64,000 bases of DNA. It comes from Paenibacillus riograndensis SBR5. GTDB lineage: Bacteria > Bacillota > Bacilli > Paenibacillales > Paenibacillaceae. Where the stretch lies: positions 6,307,187 through 6,371,186 of the forward strand of contig NZ_LN831776.1 of assembly GCF_000981585.1 (NCBI RefSeq), written 5' to 3'. The position numbers and the translations under genes were made by a program. The notes under the pieces were generated by a model. That model did no database searches and was not told the origin of the DNA. It saw only the letters and a program-made list of their open reading frames with translations. Of the stretch, positions 42,198-51,806 are shown piece by piece. Within the stretch, counting starts at the first letter, position 1. Each line of letters begins with the position of its first letter.

Positions 42198-43391
42198 TCA
42201 TTCATTATTCTTTATTTTTTTATTTATGGAATAGAAAGAAAATAAAATAATAGTAATAGAAGGTATACGATGTAAATCTGCCATTATAGAACCCGCACAA
42301 AATGCAACCAAGGGTACTATGTATAACTTACTTTTATACTTATAAATAAATAAAATACCAATATTTATATAATATACGCAAACCCCTATAAGACCTAACT
42401 TATACATAATATCTAGATATGAGTTCTCCATTATTATATAATTGTTCCCCATACCAGTTGCTCCGAGTCCCTTTCCAAATAGAAGATGTGGAATAACCGA
42501 CCTTAAATCATTAATATAGTACGCCCAATGTACAAACCTAGGATCAGTAAAATTTGTATCTCCTGAAATATTTTTATTGAATCTTGTTATAATTATATTC
42601 ACTATATTAGGATATAGAAAAATTAAACTGATTAGCAAAATTATACTTATAACAGCAAACCTCACCTTAGAAAACTTATTCATTTGCACAAAATAGAATA
42701 TTAGCAGTACTACCGAAATAAGGATACACCATCTTGATTGACTTAATAATATAAAAAGAAAATCAATAAAGATAAGGACGTATGATAACCATGTTTTCTT
42801 TCTAGTACTTGCAATTTTGATTGCAAGTATCATTACTAAAAAATACCCGAATACATTAGGATCATTATAAATTCCTAGTATTCTATTGTATTGAGAAAAT
42901 ACCACGAAATTTGTTTTGACAATATACGGATCACTAAATGTAAGATAATAACCTCTAACTAAGTTAGGTAAAAGGAACTGAATCGTACCCATTATATAGC
43001 AAATCAATAAAGCAATCTTAGGTAAAAAGTAACTGAAATTATACCTATCTGAAAATTGGACACAGTAGTAAAATAAAAAGGGTAATAATAATTGTCTTAT
43101 TTCATTTATTGCATCACCCAAATTATATTGAGTATACGACAAATTTAAAAGTAAGATTAAAATGAGTAAATAATGTAAAAATATACTTGTAACCTTTACG
43201 CGTTTAAAATTCGCAAATATATATGTTATCAAATATAGAATTACAAGATATTCTAAACATTCAACAAAACTATTATTAAAGCCTATTTTTAAAAATGGAG
43301 TTAGAACTATAAAGTTAAATATTAAATAAAGCACTTTTTCATTTAGAATTAGTTGCTTTATGCCTTTGGTATGAGTTGCAATATTCGTCAC
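42198..43391 (-). CDS. wzy: Wzy-like polysaccharide polymerase
   Basis: The 397-residue protein has about ten helices and a large extracellular loop. The O-antigen-ligase/polymerase signature region is 'GIYNDPNVFGYFLVMILAI' plus the later 'FGKGLGATGMGNNYIIMENS' segment. It should join repeat units on the outer face. The frame opens at GTG 43391 and overlaps the upstream glycosyltransferase by 53 bases, more than usual, so the true start may be further in. The sequence is very A+T-rich, as is common for serotype-defining polymerase genes. Confidence 0.85.
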   Translation of the reverse strand: MTNIATHTKGIKQLILNEKVLYLIFNFIVLTPFLKIGFNNSFVECLEYLVILYLITYIFANFKRVKVTSIFLHYLLILILLLNLSYTQYNLGDAINEIRQLLLPFLFYYCVQFSDRYNFSYFLPKIALLICYIMGTIQFLLPNLVRGYYLTFSDPYIVKTNFVVFSQYNRILGIYNDPNVFGYFLVMILAIKIASTRKKTWLSYVLIFIDFLFILLSQSRWCILISVVLLIFYFVQMNKFSKVRFAVISIILLISLIFLYPNIVNIIITRFNKNISGDTNFTDPRFVHWAYYINDLRSVIPHLLFGKGLGATGMGNNYIIMENSYLDIMYKLGLIGVCVYYINIGILFIYKYKSKLYIVPLVAFCAGSIMADLHRIPSITIILFSFYSINKKIKNNE

Positions 43392-44409
43392 ACATCCTTT
43401 TCACTGAAAATTCACTACTAATCAAATTAGTAGCCTTAACACTTATTTTATTTAAATCAATATTACCGTTAATTAATTTTGGCAAAAGATCTAACCAATC
43501 AGATTCAGAATTAATAATAAAACCATTCACTTTATTTTGTATAACTTCGTATATTGCACCCACGTTATTGGCAACTACTGGTAATCCACAAGCCATTGCT
43601 TCTAGCATTACTAGTGGTAACCCTTCTTTTCTTGAAGGTAGCAGTAGAAAATCAAACTTTATTAACTCAGAGTTAATGTCAGATTTAGGTCCAATAAATT
43701 CCACACAATCATTAAGTTTAAGTTTATTAACTAATTCTAGTAAATGTATTTTTTCCTCACCTTCACCGATTACAGTAAATTTGTATTTATTTATTAAGAG
43801 TGGTTCAATACTCTTGAGGATGGGGATCAATAAATCTAACCCCTTCTGTTTATTCAACCTTCCTACAAAACCTATTTTTGTAACACCCTCGATTTTAACG
43901 TCTGTTTTTTTTACGTTTGGTATTTCAACTCCATTATAAATATGATTAATCGAAACATATCCATATTGCGCTTGAATATATTCTTTCAAAATTTTCGAGG
44001 TTGATATCCAATGATCAACGTTTTTAGCTAAGATAAGCTTGTCAAATAAACCTATTGAATCCCTATCTTGCATGTGTTGAGTCCTGAAATGTATACTGTT
44101 TCTTAAGAAAAGAGCAACATTTATACACGCTTTCCTAGAATGAGTATGAATAATATCAGGTTTAATTTCCCTAACAACTTTTCTATAAAATAAAATCCTT
44201 TTAAAACTAAACTTCCTTTGATTATCGTAATCTAATTCTATTAGGTTAACTGAATCTTGAAGAAAAAAGGATTCCATAAAACTCTTTTTGAATTTTTTAG
44301 GTATTGCAACAAAAACCTCGAAATTTGAACTATTATTTTTATAGAGATCAGATACTATACGTTCTACCCCCCCGATTGACGAAGGCTCTAATATATGTAA
44401 TATTTTCAA
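43339..44409 (-). CDS. Glycosyltransferase, GT4 family
   Basis: The 356-residue GT-B enzyme starts 'MKILHILEPSSIGGVERIVS', the glycine-rich acceptor loop of GT4. It has 'KIGFVGRLNKQKGLDLLIPI' at the domain junction and the donor motif 'LLLPSRKEGLPLVMLEAMAC' with the E-x7-E pair. The start is TTG 44409, with GGTGATGAA directly upstream. Its end overlaps the polymerase gene. The donor sugar is not predictable. Confidence 0.92.
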   Translation of the reverse strand: MKILHILEPSSIGGVERIVSDLYKNNSSNFEVFVAIPKKFKKSFMESFFLQDSVNLIELDYDNQRKFSFKRILFYRKVVREIKPDIIHTHSRKACINVALFLRNSIHFRTQHMQDRDSIGLFDKLILAKNVDHWISTSKILKEYIQAQYGYVSINHIYNGVEIPNVKKTDVKIEGVTKIGFVGRLNKQKGLDLLIPILKSIEPLLINKYKFTVIGEGEEKIHLLELVNKLKLNDCVEFIGPKSDINSELIKFDFLLLPSRKEGLPLVMLEAMACGLPVVANNVGAIYEVIQNKVNGFIINSESDWLDLLPKLINGNIDLNKISVKATNLISSEFSVKRMCDEYCNSYQRHKATNSK

Positions 44410-44437
44410 TTCATCACCACATATAATTTATTTGTTT

Positions 44438-45640
44438 TCATTTAATATCCTTCATTAATTCTTTACCAAACATATCAATATTTTCTCTATAATCTAATAA
44501 ATTGTTGATTAACATATCACAAGTAGCATAATAGTTCAAAAAATTTTGCGTTCTATTCTCCACCACAATATTTAATCGGTCATAAATTTCTTCCCCTGAT
44601 AAGTTATCGAGATCTTCTAAATCTATTCCTAAGTCATATTTTTTTAATATGTCAATTTGTGAATCCACACCTGACAAAATTATGTGAAGACCACCTTCTA
44701 AGTAATCTGCAAACTTAGTTGGGAACGCTACTTTGTTTGTTAGGTTAGTCTCTCTTAGTATAACACCGACATCACAAGCAGTTAACGCTAGAGGCACCTC
44801 ATCAGACTTTAATGACTTTAATATAATCTTCTCTGAACCAATCATTCTATCTTTTATATATTCTATATTTGTTGAAAAGATGCAAACTCTAAATTTTTCA
44901 TTGATTTTCAATATGCGTTCTAAAAATCCTAGAGTTTCATCTATCATTTGCCATTTAGAAATCCCTCCGGAATATACAAAAACTATTTCATCTTTTTTTA
45001 TTCCAAGCTTCTTCCTCCATGCTTCTCTATGCATTAATCTTTCTTGCGAATTTTTAATTAATCCATAGTTACCGCATGGTATTTGGAAAAAAACATCATT
45101 CTCCAGATTATAATTTCCTATTAGATAATTTTTCAAAGCATCGGAGACGACCAATATACCATCGCACTTAACAATTATGTTCTTGGTCTCTTTCTTTATA
45201 ATATAGACAATAACCTTAAATATACTTCTCTTCAATAATGTTCCATATTCACTTAATTCTTCATCGCAACCATGAACATCCATAAACAGCTTACATACAT
45301 TTTCGCTTTTATACTTCAATAGAATATCATAAAAAAAAATGTGAAGTCCTGAAACAATAACTCTCTCAGGCTTATTCTCATTTAAATACACTCTCAATTC
45401 CTTTCTAAAGTTAAGTAAATCTTTTATAAAACTCCTTTTTCTAAAACCTACCTTAATTAGATATTCAAAATCTTCCGAATTATAGAAATCAGTTTTTTTA
45501 ATACGCATTTCTCTTTGAAAAGAAATCACTTTTGTTTTAATACTAAATTCAGAATTAAGTACCTCTGCCCTTCTTTTTATCAACTTATATTCACCGCTAG
45601 ATTGATAGATATTCCTTGTTGTTACTAATAACACTTCCAT
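44438..45640 (-). CDS. Glycosyltransferase, GT4-like
   Basis: This 400-residue protein has a GT-B layout with a basic N-terminal half and a GT4-like second domain. Visible are 'EIVFVYSGGISKWQMIDETL', 'DVGVILRETNLTNKVAFPTK' and 'FADYLEGGLHIILS', where the acidic pair of GT4 is degenerate. AGGAG precedes the ATG. It lies between a glycosyltransferase and the UDP-glucuronate epimerase gene and is inferred to extend the repeat unit. Confidence 0.82.
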   Translation of the reverse strand: MEVLLVTTRNIYQSSGEYKLIKRRAEVLNSEFSIKTKVISFQREMRIKKTDFYNSEDFEYLIKVGFRKRSFIKDLLNFRKELRVYLNENKPERVIVSGLHIFFYDILLKYKSENVCKLFMDVHGCDEELSEYGTLLKRSIFKVIVYIIKKETKNIIVKCDGILVVSDALKNYLIGNYNLENDVFFQIPCGNYGLIKNSQERLMHREAWRKKLGIKKDEIVFVYSGGISKWQMIDETLGFLERILKINEKFRVCIFSTNIEYIKDRMIGSEKIILKSLKSDEVPLALTACDVGVILRETNLTNKVAFPTKFADYLEGGLHIILSGVDSQIDILKKYDLGIDLEDLDNLSGEEIYDRLNIVVENRTQNFLNYYATCDMLINNLLDYRENIDMFGKELMKDIK

Positions 45641-45679
45641 GTTTTAATCTCCTAATTCCCTAAAACATTTTGTTGTATT

Positions 45680-46684
45680 TTATAATTTCAATGTTAGTTC
45701 TTTTTTGTACCATTCCACAAATTTTAAAATCCCATCTAATATTGGAGTATTTGGCTTAAATCCCACATCATTAATAAGATCATTTACATCTGCATAAGTC
45801 TGATACACATCTCCAGGCTGCATAGGGTAGTATTCCTTAACAGCTTCTTTACCAACTGCTTTTTCAATTACTTCAATGAAGTCCATTAATTTTTCCGGTT
45901 TGTTATTTCCGATATTGTATATTTTATAAGGTGGTATCATAGTCAACGCAGGAGAATTGTCAACCAAACGTAGTATGCCGTCAATAATATCATCAATATA
46001 AGTAAAGTCTCGGTACATATCGCCGTTATTAAAAATCTTTATAGGTTCTCCTTCAATTATAGCTTTTGTAAAAGAAAAGTACGCCATATCAGGACGACCA
46101 TAAGGTCCGTATACTGTGAAAAAACGTAATCCTGTAGTAGGAATACTAAATAAATGACTATATGTATGAGCCATTAATTCACTAGATTTTTTGGTAGCAG
46201 CATATAAACTAACTGGGCGATCCACCATATCATCGGTTGAAAAAGGAATTTTTTCATTGGCTCCATAAACAGAGCTAGACGATGCATATATAAGATGCTC
46301 TACATTATGATGCCTACACATTTCAAGTATATTTAAAAAACCTACTATGTTAGATTGAATATAGGTGTCCGGGTTTTCCAGACTATACCTAACCCCTGCT
46401 TGTGCTGCTAAATTAATTACAATATCTATTTCGGTATCCGTGAACATTTGCTCTAGATATTCTTTATCAATTAAATCAGCCTTATGGAAAACAAAGTTAT
46501 CATATTTTTGCAACAAGCTCAGACGTTCGTATTTAAGATTTACATCGTAATATTCGTTGATATTATCAAATCCTATAACATTACAACCTAATCGTAATAA
46601 TCTCAATGATAGGTGCATACCAATAAATCCTGCTGCTCCTGTAATTAAATATGTTTTTGTATTATCTATAGGTTTTAGTTGCAT
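45680..46684 (-). CDS. UDP-glucuronate 4-epimerase-like NAD-dependent epimerase
   Basis: The 334-residue short-chain dehydrogenase/reductase has the NAD motif 'ITGAAGFIGMHLSLRLL', the catalytic 'YAATKKSSELMAHTY' (Y-x3-K) and 'TTGLRFFTVYGPYGRPDMAY'. The segment 'IGFDNINEYYDVNLKYERL' is characteristic of UDP-glucuronate 4-epimerases (CapI/LpsL type). It should make UDP-galacturonate. The gene directly follows the UDP-glucose dehydrogenase gene (two bases), which supplies UDP-glucuronate. GGGG precedes the ATG. A uronic acid is therefore expected in the glycan. Confidence 0.9.
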   Translation of the reverse strand: MQLKPIDNTKTYLITGAAGFIGMHLSLRLLRLGCNVIGFDNINEYYDVNLKYERLSLLQKYDNFVFHKADLIDKEYLEQMFTDTEIDIVINLAAQAGVRYSLENPDTYIQSNIVGFLNILEMCRHHNVEHLIYASSSSVYGANEKIPFSTDDMVDRPVSLYAATKKSSELMAHTYSHLFSIPTTGLRFFTVYGPYGRPDMAYFSFTKAIIEGEPIKIFNNGDMYRDFTYIDDIIDGILRLVDNSPALTMIPPYKIYNIGNNKPEKLMDFIEVIEKAVGKEAVKEYYPMQPGDVYQTYADVNDLINDVGFKPNTPILDGILKFVEWYKKELTLKL

Positions 46685-46686
46685 AG

Positions 46687-48009
46687 TTAAACCCCTACTC
46701 CATAGTATTTAAAGCCTTTTTCGAGCATTGTAGCTTTATTGTAAATATTTCTTAAATCAAAGAAAAACTCCCCACCATTTATGTCTCTTAGTTTATCAAA
46801 ATCCAGATTTCTGAATTCATTCCATTCTGTAAGCAGGACAATTGCCTCTGTATCTTTTATAGCATCGTAGGTGTCTTCAGACCATTCAATAGCCTCTTCA
46901 ATGTTTTTAAGCCTCCATGTTCCTTCCTTTTTCCCTTCAGGATCATATATTTTCAGTTTTGCACCCCGACTAACAAGTTCAGGTAAAATTATTAATGAAG
47001 GAGCATCTCTCATATCGTCCGTTTTAGGTTTGAAGGTTATACCTAGTACAGCAATAGTCTTACCATTAACATCCTCCATCGCACTCACAATCTTATCCAC
47101 CATTCTCTTCTTTTGTCTTTCATTTGCTTGGACAGTAGTTTCAATAAGAGAGATTGGTTCACCCACATCTTGGGCAATCCGTGCTAATGCCATTGTGTCT
47201 TTAGGGAAGCAGCTCCCACCATATCCGGGCCCAGCGTGCAAAAACTTAGGAGAAATTCGCCCGTCTTGCCCCATAGCCTTTGCAACTTTTTGAACATCTG
47301 CTCCCACTTGTTCGCATACATTTGCAACTTCATTTATAAAGGTGATTTTCATTGCTAGAAACGCATTAGAGGCATACTTTATCATTTCAGCTGTCTCAAT
47401 GTTCGTTTCAACAAATGGAGTCTCATTAATATATAGAACTCTATATACCTCTTTCATCACTTCAAAAGCACGATCACTTTCTGCACCAATTACTACACGA
47501 TCTGGATGAGTGAAGTCTTGAACTGCTGATCCTTCTCTCAGAAACTCAGGATTTGAAACAACATCAAATGCATATTCCAATCCTCTGCTTATAAGAGTCT
47601 CTTGAATCATCGCTTTAACTTTTTGTCCGGTTCCAATAGGTACTGTTGATTTATCTACAATAACCTTATATCCATTCATGTACTCTGCTATACTCTTGGC
47701 AACAGCTAGGACATATTGAAGATCTGCGCTACCATCATCTGCTGGCGGAGTACCGACAGCTATAAATATTACATCATTATTCTCAACTGCTTCTTTTATA
47801 TTTGTAGTGAAATCAAGACGCTTATTTTTGTAATTCTTCTTAACTACATTTTCAAGGCCAGGCTCATAAATAGGAATAATCCCTTGCTTCAAATTATTAA
47901 TCTTGGTTTCATCAATATCTACACATGTTATCGTATGCCCAAAATCAGAAAGAATCGCTCCTGATACTAGACCTACATATCCCGTTCCTACTACAGCAAT
48001 TTTGGACAT
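46687..48009 (-). CDS. UDP-glucose 6-dehydrogenase
   Basis: This 440-residue enzyme oxidises UDP-glucose to UDP-glucuronate with two NAD. It has the Rossmann start 'IAVVGTGYVGLVSGAILSDF' and the catalytic Cys in 'GPGYGGSCFPKDTMALA'. The C-terminal 'VLGITFKPKTDDMRDAPS' binding region is also present. ATG 48009 has GGAG eight bases upstream and is preferred over GTG 48018. It is coupled to the epimerase gene downstream, so the two probably serve one pathway to UDP-glucuronate and UDP-galacturonate. Confidence 0.95.
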   Translation of the reverse strand: MSKIAVVGTGYVGLVSGAILSDFGHTITCVDIDETKINNLKQGIIPIYEPGLENVVKKNYKNKRLDFTTNIKEAVENNDVIFIAVGTPPADDGSADLQYVLAVAKSIAEYMNGYKVIVDKSTVPIGTGQKVKAMIQETLISRGLEYAFDVVSNPEFLREGSAVQDFTHPDRVVIGAESDRAFEVMKEVYRVLYINETPFVETNIETAEMIKYASNAFLAMKITFINEVANVCEQVGADVQKVAKAMGQDGRISPKFLHAGPGYGGSCFPKDTMALARIAQDVGEPISLIETTVQANERQKKRMVDKIVSAMEDVNGKTIAVLGITFKPKTDDMRDAPSLIILPELVSRGAKLKIYDPEGKKEGTWRLKNIEEAIEWSEDTYDAIKDTEAIVLLTEWNEFRNLDFDKLRDINGGEFFFDLRNIYNKATMLEKGFKYYGVGV

Positions 48010-48027
48010 TTCATACACTCCATATCA

Positions 48028-49143
48028 TTATTGATAATTACAGATTTGTTCAATTTTATCCATGTATGCCTTTATGACTATCTTTCTATCAAATTCTTTC
48101 TCCACTTTTAATCGTGCGTTTATCCCCATCTGCTTTTTGTCACCATAAGATAGTTGGAGGAAACTCTCGATTTTCTCAACTAAATCATCTGTATTTCTAG
48201 CTCCAAAAGTATATCCATTACTTCCCACATCGATAGTTTCTCTGCAACCAGGAATATCAGAAGCAATTAAAACACGACCAGTGGCTGCTGTCTCCAGCAA
48301 GACATTTGATAAACCTTCTCCACCATGAGAAGCTTGAATAATGCAATGTGATTGTTCTATAAAAGGCTTTACATCCGATTGATATCCTAAATAGCGTATG
48401 TTTCCTTGCTTACTGTATTCTGCAATCATTTCATTGTAGTGTGGGTGAGTTGTTTCAATAAAACCTATAACATTAAAGATCGTCTCAGGATACTTCTCTT
48501 TAATTTTCTTGGAAGCTTCCAAATATTGATCAATTCCCTTGTCCTGCATAATTCTCCCGATGAAAATAAAGGTTACATTATTCCCTTCTGGGGGGAAAGG
48601 CTTTAAATCAAAATCGTTCAAATTAACTCCTGAACCAGGAATTAGCTCATGATTACTTTTTATAACTCCGCTTTTTAATAATGTGTTCTGATCTTCAGTA
48701 TTCTGAAAGAAAACACAATAAGATCGTTTTAAACTTACTTTGTAAAGCAACGATAGAAATTGTTTCAGCAGAGGATTATGCCCAAATCCACTTCCTAATC
48801 CAGTAATATTATTGATACAAGGAATATTCAATAATCTGCAGGCTAATCCACCATAAAGATTTGGTTTAATTGTATAGGTAAGTACTACGTCAGGTTTTAT
48901 TTCCTTTATGACTTTTATGTAATGCAATATTAATTTGAAATCAGCAAATGGATTAGTCCCCCTTCTATCCACCTTTGTTTCCACAAACTTACATCCCCAG
49001 CCAACCATTGTATCTACTTTTTCATCAGCAGGAAGTGAAATGTACACCTCATAGTCTTGCCTTAATAACTCTTGTATAAGTTCTTTTCTAAAATTATATA
49101 TAACAAATCCATGGTTACCGAGTAACAAAACTTTCTTCTTCAT
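48028..49143 (-). CDS. Glycosyltransferase, GT4 family (PglA/CapM-like)
   Basis: The 371-residue GT-B enzyme starts 'KKVLLLGNHGFVIYNFRKEL' and has 'KPDVVLTYTIKPNLYGGLAC' and 'INNITGLGSGFG', typical of transferases that add the second sugar to a PglC-primed lipid (PglA type). The donor-binding motif is seen in 'CIIQASHGGEGLSNVLLETA'. GGAG precedes the ATG. Its position next to the reductase and priming transferase genes supports the second-sugar role, which remains an inference. Confidence 0.9.
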   Translation of the reverse strand: MKKKVLLLGNHGFVIYNFRKELIQELLRQDYEVYISLPADEKVDTMVGWGCKFVETKVDRRGTNPFADFKLILHYIKVIKEIKPDVVLTYTIKPNLYGGLACRLLNIPCINNITGLGSGFGHNPLLKQFLSLLYKVSLKRSYCVFFQNTEDQNTLLKSGVIKSNHELIPGSGVNLNDFDLKPFPPEGNNVTFIFIGRIMQDKGIDQYLEASKKIKEKYPETIFNVIGFIETTHPHYNEMIAEYSKQGNIRYLGYQSDVKPFIEQSHCIIQASHGGEGLSNVLLETAATGRVLIASDIPGCRETIDVGSNGYTFGARNTDDLVEKIESFLQLSYGDKKQMGINARLKVEKEFDRKIVIKAYMDKIEQICNYQ

Positions 49144-49160
49144 TAATATTCTCCGCCTAG

Positions 49161-50024
49161 TTACATACTTATTTTTATAGATTCTTCAAAATCAGTAACA
49201 CAATAATCAAAAGGTGGTATCAATTCTTGATCATAAGATTTGTTTCCAAATACCTTATTAATCAAGTTGATTCTTCCAGACATAATTTTCAGTAATGGAT
49301 TGAAAAATTTCACCAATCTAATTCTCCTATTCATTGTTGAAGCCATTACTCTGATAATATCTGTTGTGCAAATATATTGTTTATTCTGTGGAAAGAAAAT
49401 TCCTGTGACTTCTTTATCAATCACTACTCTAAAAAATTCGCAAAGATTATCTATAAAAATCATGCTTCTTTCATTTTGAATATCCGGAAAGACAGGTAAT
49501 TTTTCAGCCAGCAATCTAAGTCTAGGGAAATTACCTTTACAATTTGGTCCATACACCATTGGTATTCTTACGGAAACCGCCATGAACTGTGCATTAGTTA
49601 ATTTCTGGATCGCAACATCAGCTTCTAGTTTACTTTTCCCGTAGAAATCTACTGGATTAGGGATTGTATTTTTAGAGACAACCTTAGTCTCACCAATCTT
49701 ACCGTCCGAACCATATATAATCATGCTACTCATAAAAATAAATTGCTTAACCTTCTGCTGCTTAGCTTTATTTGCAACCTCAATGGCCAAGTCGCGATTA
49801 ATTCTATAGTACTCTGACTCCTTACTCGGATCAGCAGATACATGGGCTATCCCGGCTACATGCAACACCACATCATAAATCGAAAAATCATGTTTCTTCC
49901 ATTCTTCGCCTCTAACAGAAATCTCTTCTACTTCATATTGCTCTGGCCATTGCTGCAACCATTTAATAAAACTAGTGCCTATATAACTCCCTTTTCCAGT
50001 TATTAATATTTTTCGTTTATCCAT
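49161..50024 (-). CDS. NAD-dependent epimerase/reductase (CapN/WbpV-like)
   Basis: This 287-residue short-chain dehydrogenase has 'ILITGKGSYIGTSFIKWL' at the cofactor site, 'FMSSMIIYGSDGKIGET' and the catalytic 'DFYGKSKLEADVAIQ'. It belongs to the group found beside PglC-type transferases and CapD-type dehydratases, where it reduces the 4-keto-6-deoxy sugar to a QuiNAc- or FucNAc-type donor. AAAGGAG precedes the ATG at a long distance. Only one base separates it from the priming transferase gene. The exact product is an inference. Confidence 0.82.
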   Translation of the reverse strand: MDKRKILITGKGSYIGTSFIKWLQQWPEQYEVEEISVRGEEWKKHDFSIYDVVLHVAGIAHVSADPSKESEYYRINRDLAIEVANKAKQQKVKQFIFMSSMIIYGSDGKIGETKVVSKNTIPNPVDFYGKSKLEADVAIQKLTNAQFMAVSVRIPMVYGPNCKGNFPRLRLLAEKLPVFPDIQNERSMIFIDNLCEFFRVVIDKEVTGIFFPQNKQYICTTDIIRVMASTMNRRIRLVKFFNPLLKIMSGRINLINKVFGNKSYDQELIPPFDYCVTDFEESIKISM

Positions 50025-50025
50025 C

Positions 50026-50655
50026 TTATAAAGTAACTCCTTTGGTGTTCGATGTCACATCTTGATCGTCTGCACCTTCTCTAACACCATCTGACTTTAG
50101 AACGCTTAATACGGTTCTTACAAAAACCTTTAAATCAAAAATAAAGGTAATGTTTACAGTATATTCACCATCCAGTTTGGCCTTCTCTTCAATAGGCAAT
50201 TCATCTCTTCCATTAATCTGTGCCCATCCGGTCAAACCGGGCTTAATATCATTCGCTCTGTACTTATCACGTTCAGCTATCAGATCATACTGATTCCATA
50301 ATGCTGGACGTGGTCCAATGATACTCATTTCGCCTTTAAGTATATTTATAATCTGAGGAAGTTCATCCAAGCTTGTTTTCCTTAGAAATTTGCCGACTGA
50401 AGTGATGAAAAAGTCAGGATCTTGCAGTAAATGAGTCGGCATATCACTTGGTGTATCCGTACGCATGGTCCTAAACTTCAAAATATAAAATTCACTCTTG
50501 TTCTTCCCTAGCCGCTTTTGTTTGAATAGTACTGGTCCTTTTGAAGTGAGCTTGATTACCACTGCGATAATCAAGAAAAAAGGCCATAACAGGAATATTC
50601 CGATTAGAGCCATCATAAAATCTGCGATTTGTTTTATTACGATATAATGTCTCAT
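50026..50655 (-). CDS. Priming undecaprenyl-phosphate sugar transferase (PglC-like)
   Basis: The 209-residue monotopic phosphoglycosyl transferase has one N-terminal membrane helix (about 8-32). It has the active-site segment 'SKGPVLFKQKRLGKNKSEFY', 'ILKFRTMRTDTP', the Asp-Glu dyad in 'KTSLDELPQIINILKGEMS' and 'IIGPRPAL'. It moves a sugar-1-phosphate to undecaprenyl phosphate and starts the repeat unit. The size fits the minimal PglC form without the long N-terminal helix bundle. AGGTGA precedes the ATG. A long hairpin lies just upstream (50691-50724). Confidence 0.93.
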   Translation of the reverse strand: MRHYIVIKQIADFMMALIGIFLLWPFFLIIAVVIKLTSKGPVLFKQKRLGKNKSEFYILKFRTMRTDTPSDMPTHLLQDPDFFITSVGKFLRKTSLDELPQIINILKGEMSIIGPRPALWNQYDLIAERDKYRANDIKPGLTGWAQINGRDELPIEEKAKLDGEYTVNITFIFDLKVFVRTVLSVLKSDGVREGADDQDVTSNTKGVTL

Positions 50656-50690
50656 TTGTTCACCTAATCCTTATGAACTCTTTACTATGC

Positions 50691-50724
50691 AATCCCATCA
50701 CTTACCAGATGAAGTGATGGGATT
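50691..50724. other. Strong intra-operon hairpin
   Basis: AATCCCATCACTT and AAGTGATGGGATT form a perfect 13-bp stem around an 8-base loop. On the minus (coding) strand no U-tract follows, so it is not a standard terminator. It may be an attenuator, processing site or mRNA-stabilising element. It lies exactly at the border between the G+C-richer assembly genes and the A+T-rich sugar-specific genes. Confidence 0.65.
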
Positions 50725-50756
50725 TTCAGTAATTAATCAAAGGTAACTATTGTGAC

Positions 50757-51806
50757 TCATCCCCCAAGCTTCGACAATCCTAGCTGAACCGAGTCATTAA
50801 ATGCTTTTCTATACTCAGCGATGATTGCTGTGCTGTAACCATTATTGTTTAGTTTTTGTTCAGCATCAGCTACTATACTATTAAAGCTGGAAGTAAATGA
50901 GGCGAGTTGTTCCTTACCTTTGGCTTTTAGTGCATTCCTTGTGGCATCATCTGTTGCTGCAAAGTATTCAAGAGCAAGACCGCCGAGTGAGGATTGGGCT
51001 TCGGATTTCAATGCATTCAACCTATCTTCAGTTTCACTGGTGATAGCCTCATAAGATACCTTACCATTGGAAGATCCACCGCCTGTGGCTCCTCCCGCAG
51101 CACCGGGTGCAGCCGAAGCAACTGGTGTGGATGTCGCATTTGGCTTAGAGGTAGCTGTAGGATTCGCTGTTGCTCCTGGAGCAGAGACATTACCTTGGCC
51201 TGTTCCATTAGCACTCCCAGGCGATTGCTCTTGATAAGATTTGGAAGCAGCTGTAATGGTCTTATTTTTTTGATCCCAGCTAATGGAATTCCCTACAGAT
51301 TCCGATAAAAAGCGAAGGGGGACGTATAACGATCCATTCAGTAAATAGCTGCCTTGACCGGAAGGAACAGCCTTAGCGGAACCACTAAATACGTAGCTGG
51401 CTTTTACTTTTCCGAGTACGATGTTTTTGCTTGCAGTAGCTGCGCCACTCCCATTTCCGGCATTCATTAAGTACTCCTTGATCACTACCAATTCAGAACT
51501 GCTTGGTTCAGCCACTGTAACTTTTACATTCTTGGCGTCCCAGCTCACACTCTTCTGCAAGGCGTAGGACATAAAGCGCAGAGGTACATAAGTTGTATTG
51601 TTATACATAAATACATATTGTCCGGCAGGCGGCTGTATGGTCACTCCGTCAAAGACCATCTTCACGTTCATAGTGGGAACTTTGATCGAATCCGTAACTG
51701 TAGATGCTGATGCAGACAATGGAGCGGATGCAGTTAGTGGAGCTATCCCAATCAACATCAGCAGCATCAATGCTACAGCGGGAAATTTCGCTTTAGACAC
51801 AATCAT
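50757..51806 (-). CDS. Secreted protein with two copper-amine-oxidase-N-type domains and a helical C-terminus
   Basis: The 349-residue protein has a signal peptide (about 1-34), then two copies of the domain named after the copper amine oxidase N-terminus: 'YNNTTYVPLRFMSYALQKSV' with 'SWDAKNVKVTV', and 'LNGSLYVPLRFLSESVGNSI' with 'SWDQKNKTITA'. A Pro/Ala/Thr/Ser-rich linker follows at about 195-255, then a helical domain of about 90 residues ('ITSETEDRLNALKSEAQSSL'). These domains are common in Paenibacillus surface proteins and are not enzymes. The ATG overlaps the upstream stop by four bases, with AAGGAAGTGA ahead. Its place in the operon suggests a role in export or attachment of the glycan; the function is unknown. 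Confidence 0.8.
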   Translation of the reverse strand: MIVSKAKFPAVALMLLMLIGIAPLTASAPLSASASTVTDSIKVPTMNVKMVFDGVTIQPPAGQYVFMYNNTTYVPLRFMSYALQKSVSWDAKNVKVTVAEPSSSELVVIKEYLMNAGNGSGAATASKNIVLGKVKASYVFSGSAKAVPSGQGSYLLNGSLYVPLRFLSESVGNSISWDQKNKTITAASKSYQEQSPGSANGTGQGNVSAPGATANPTATSKPNATSTPVASAAPGAAGGATGGGSSNGKVSYEAITSETEDRLNALKSEAQSSLGGLALEYFAATDDATRNALKAKGKEQLASFTSSFNSIVADAEQKLNNNGYSTAIIAEYRKAFNDSVQLGLSKLGG

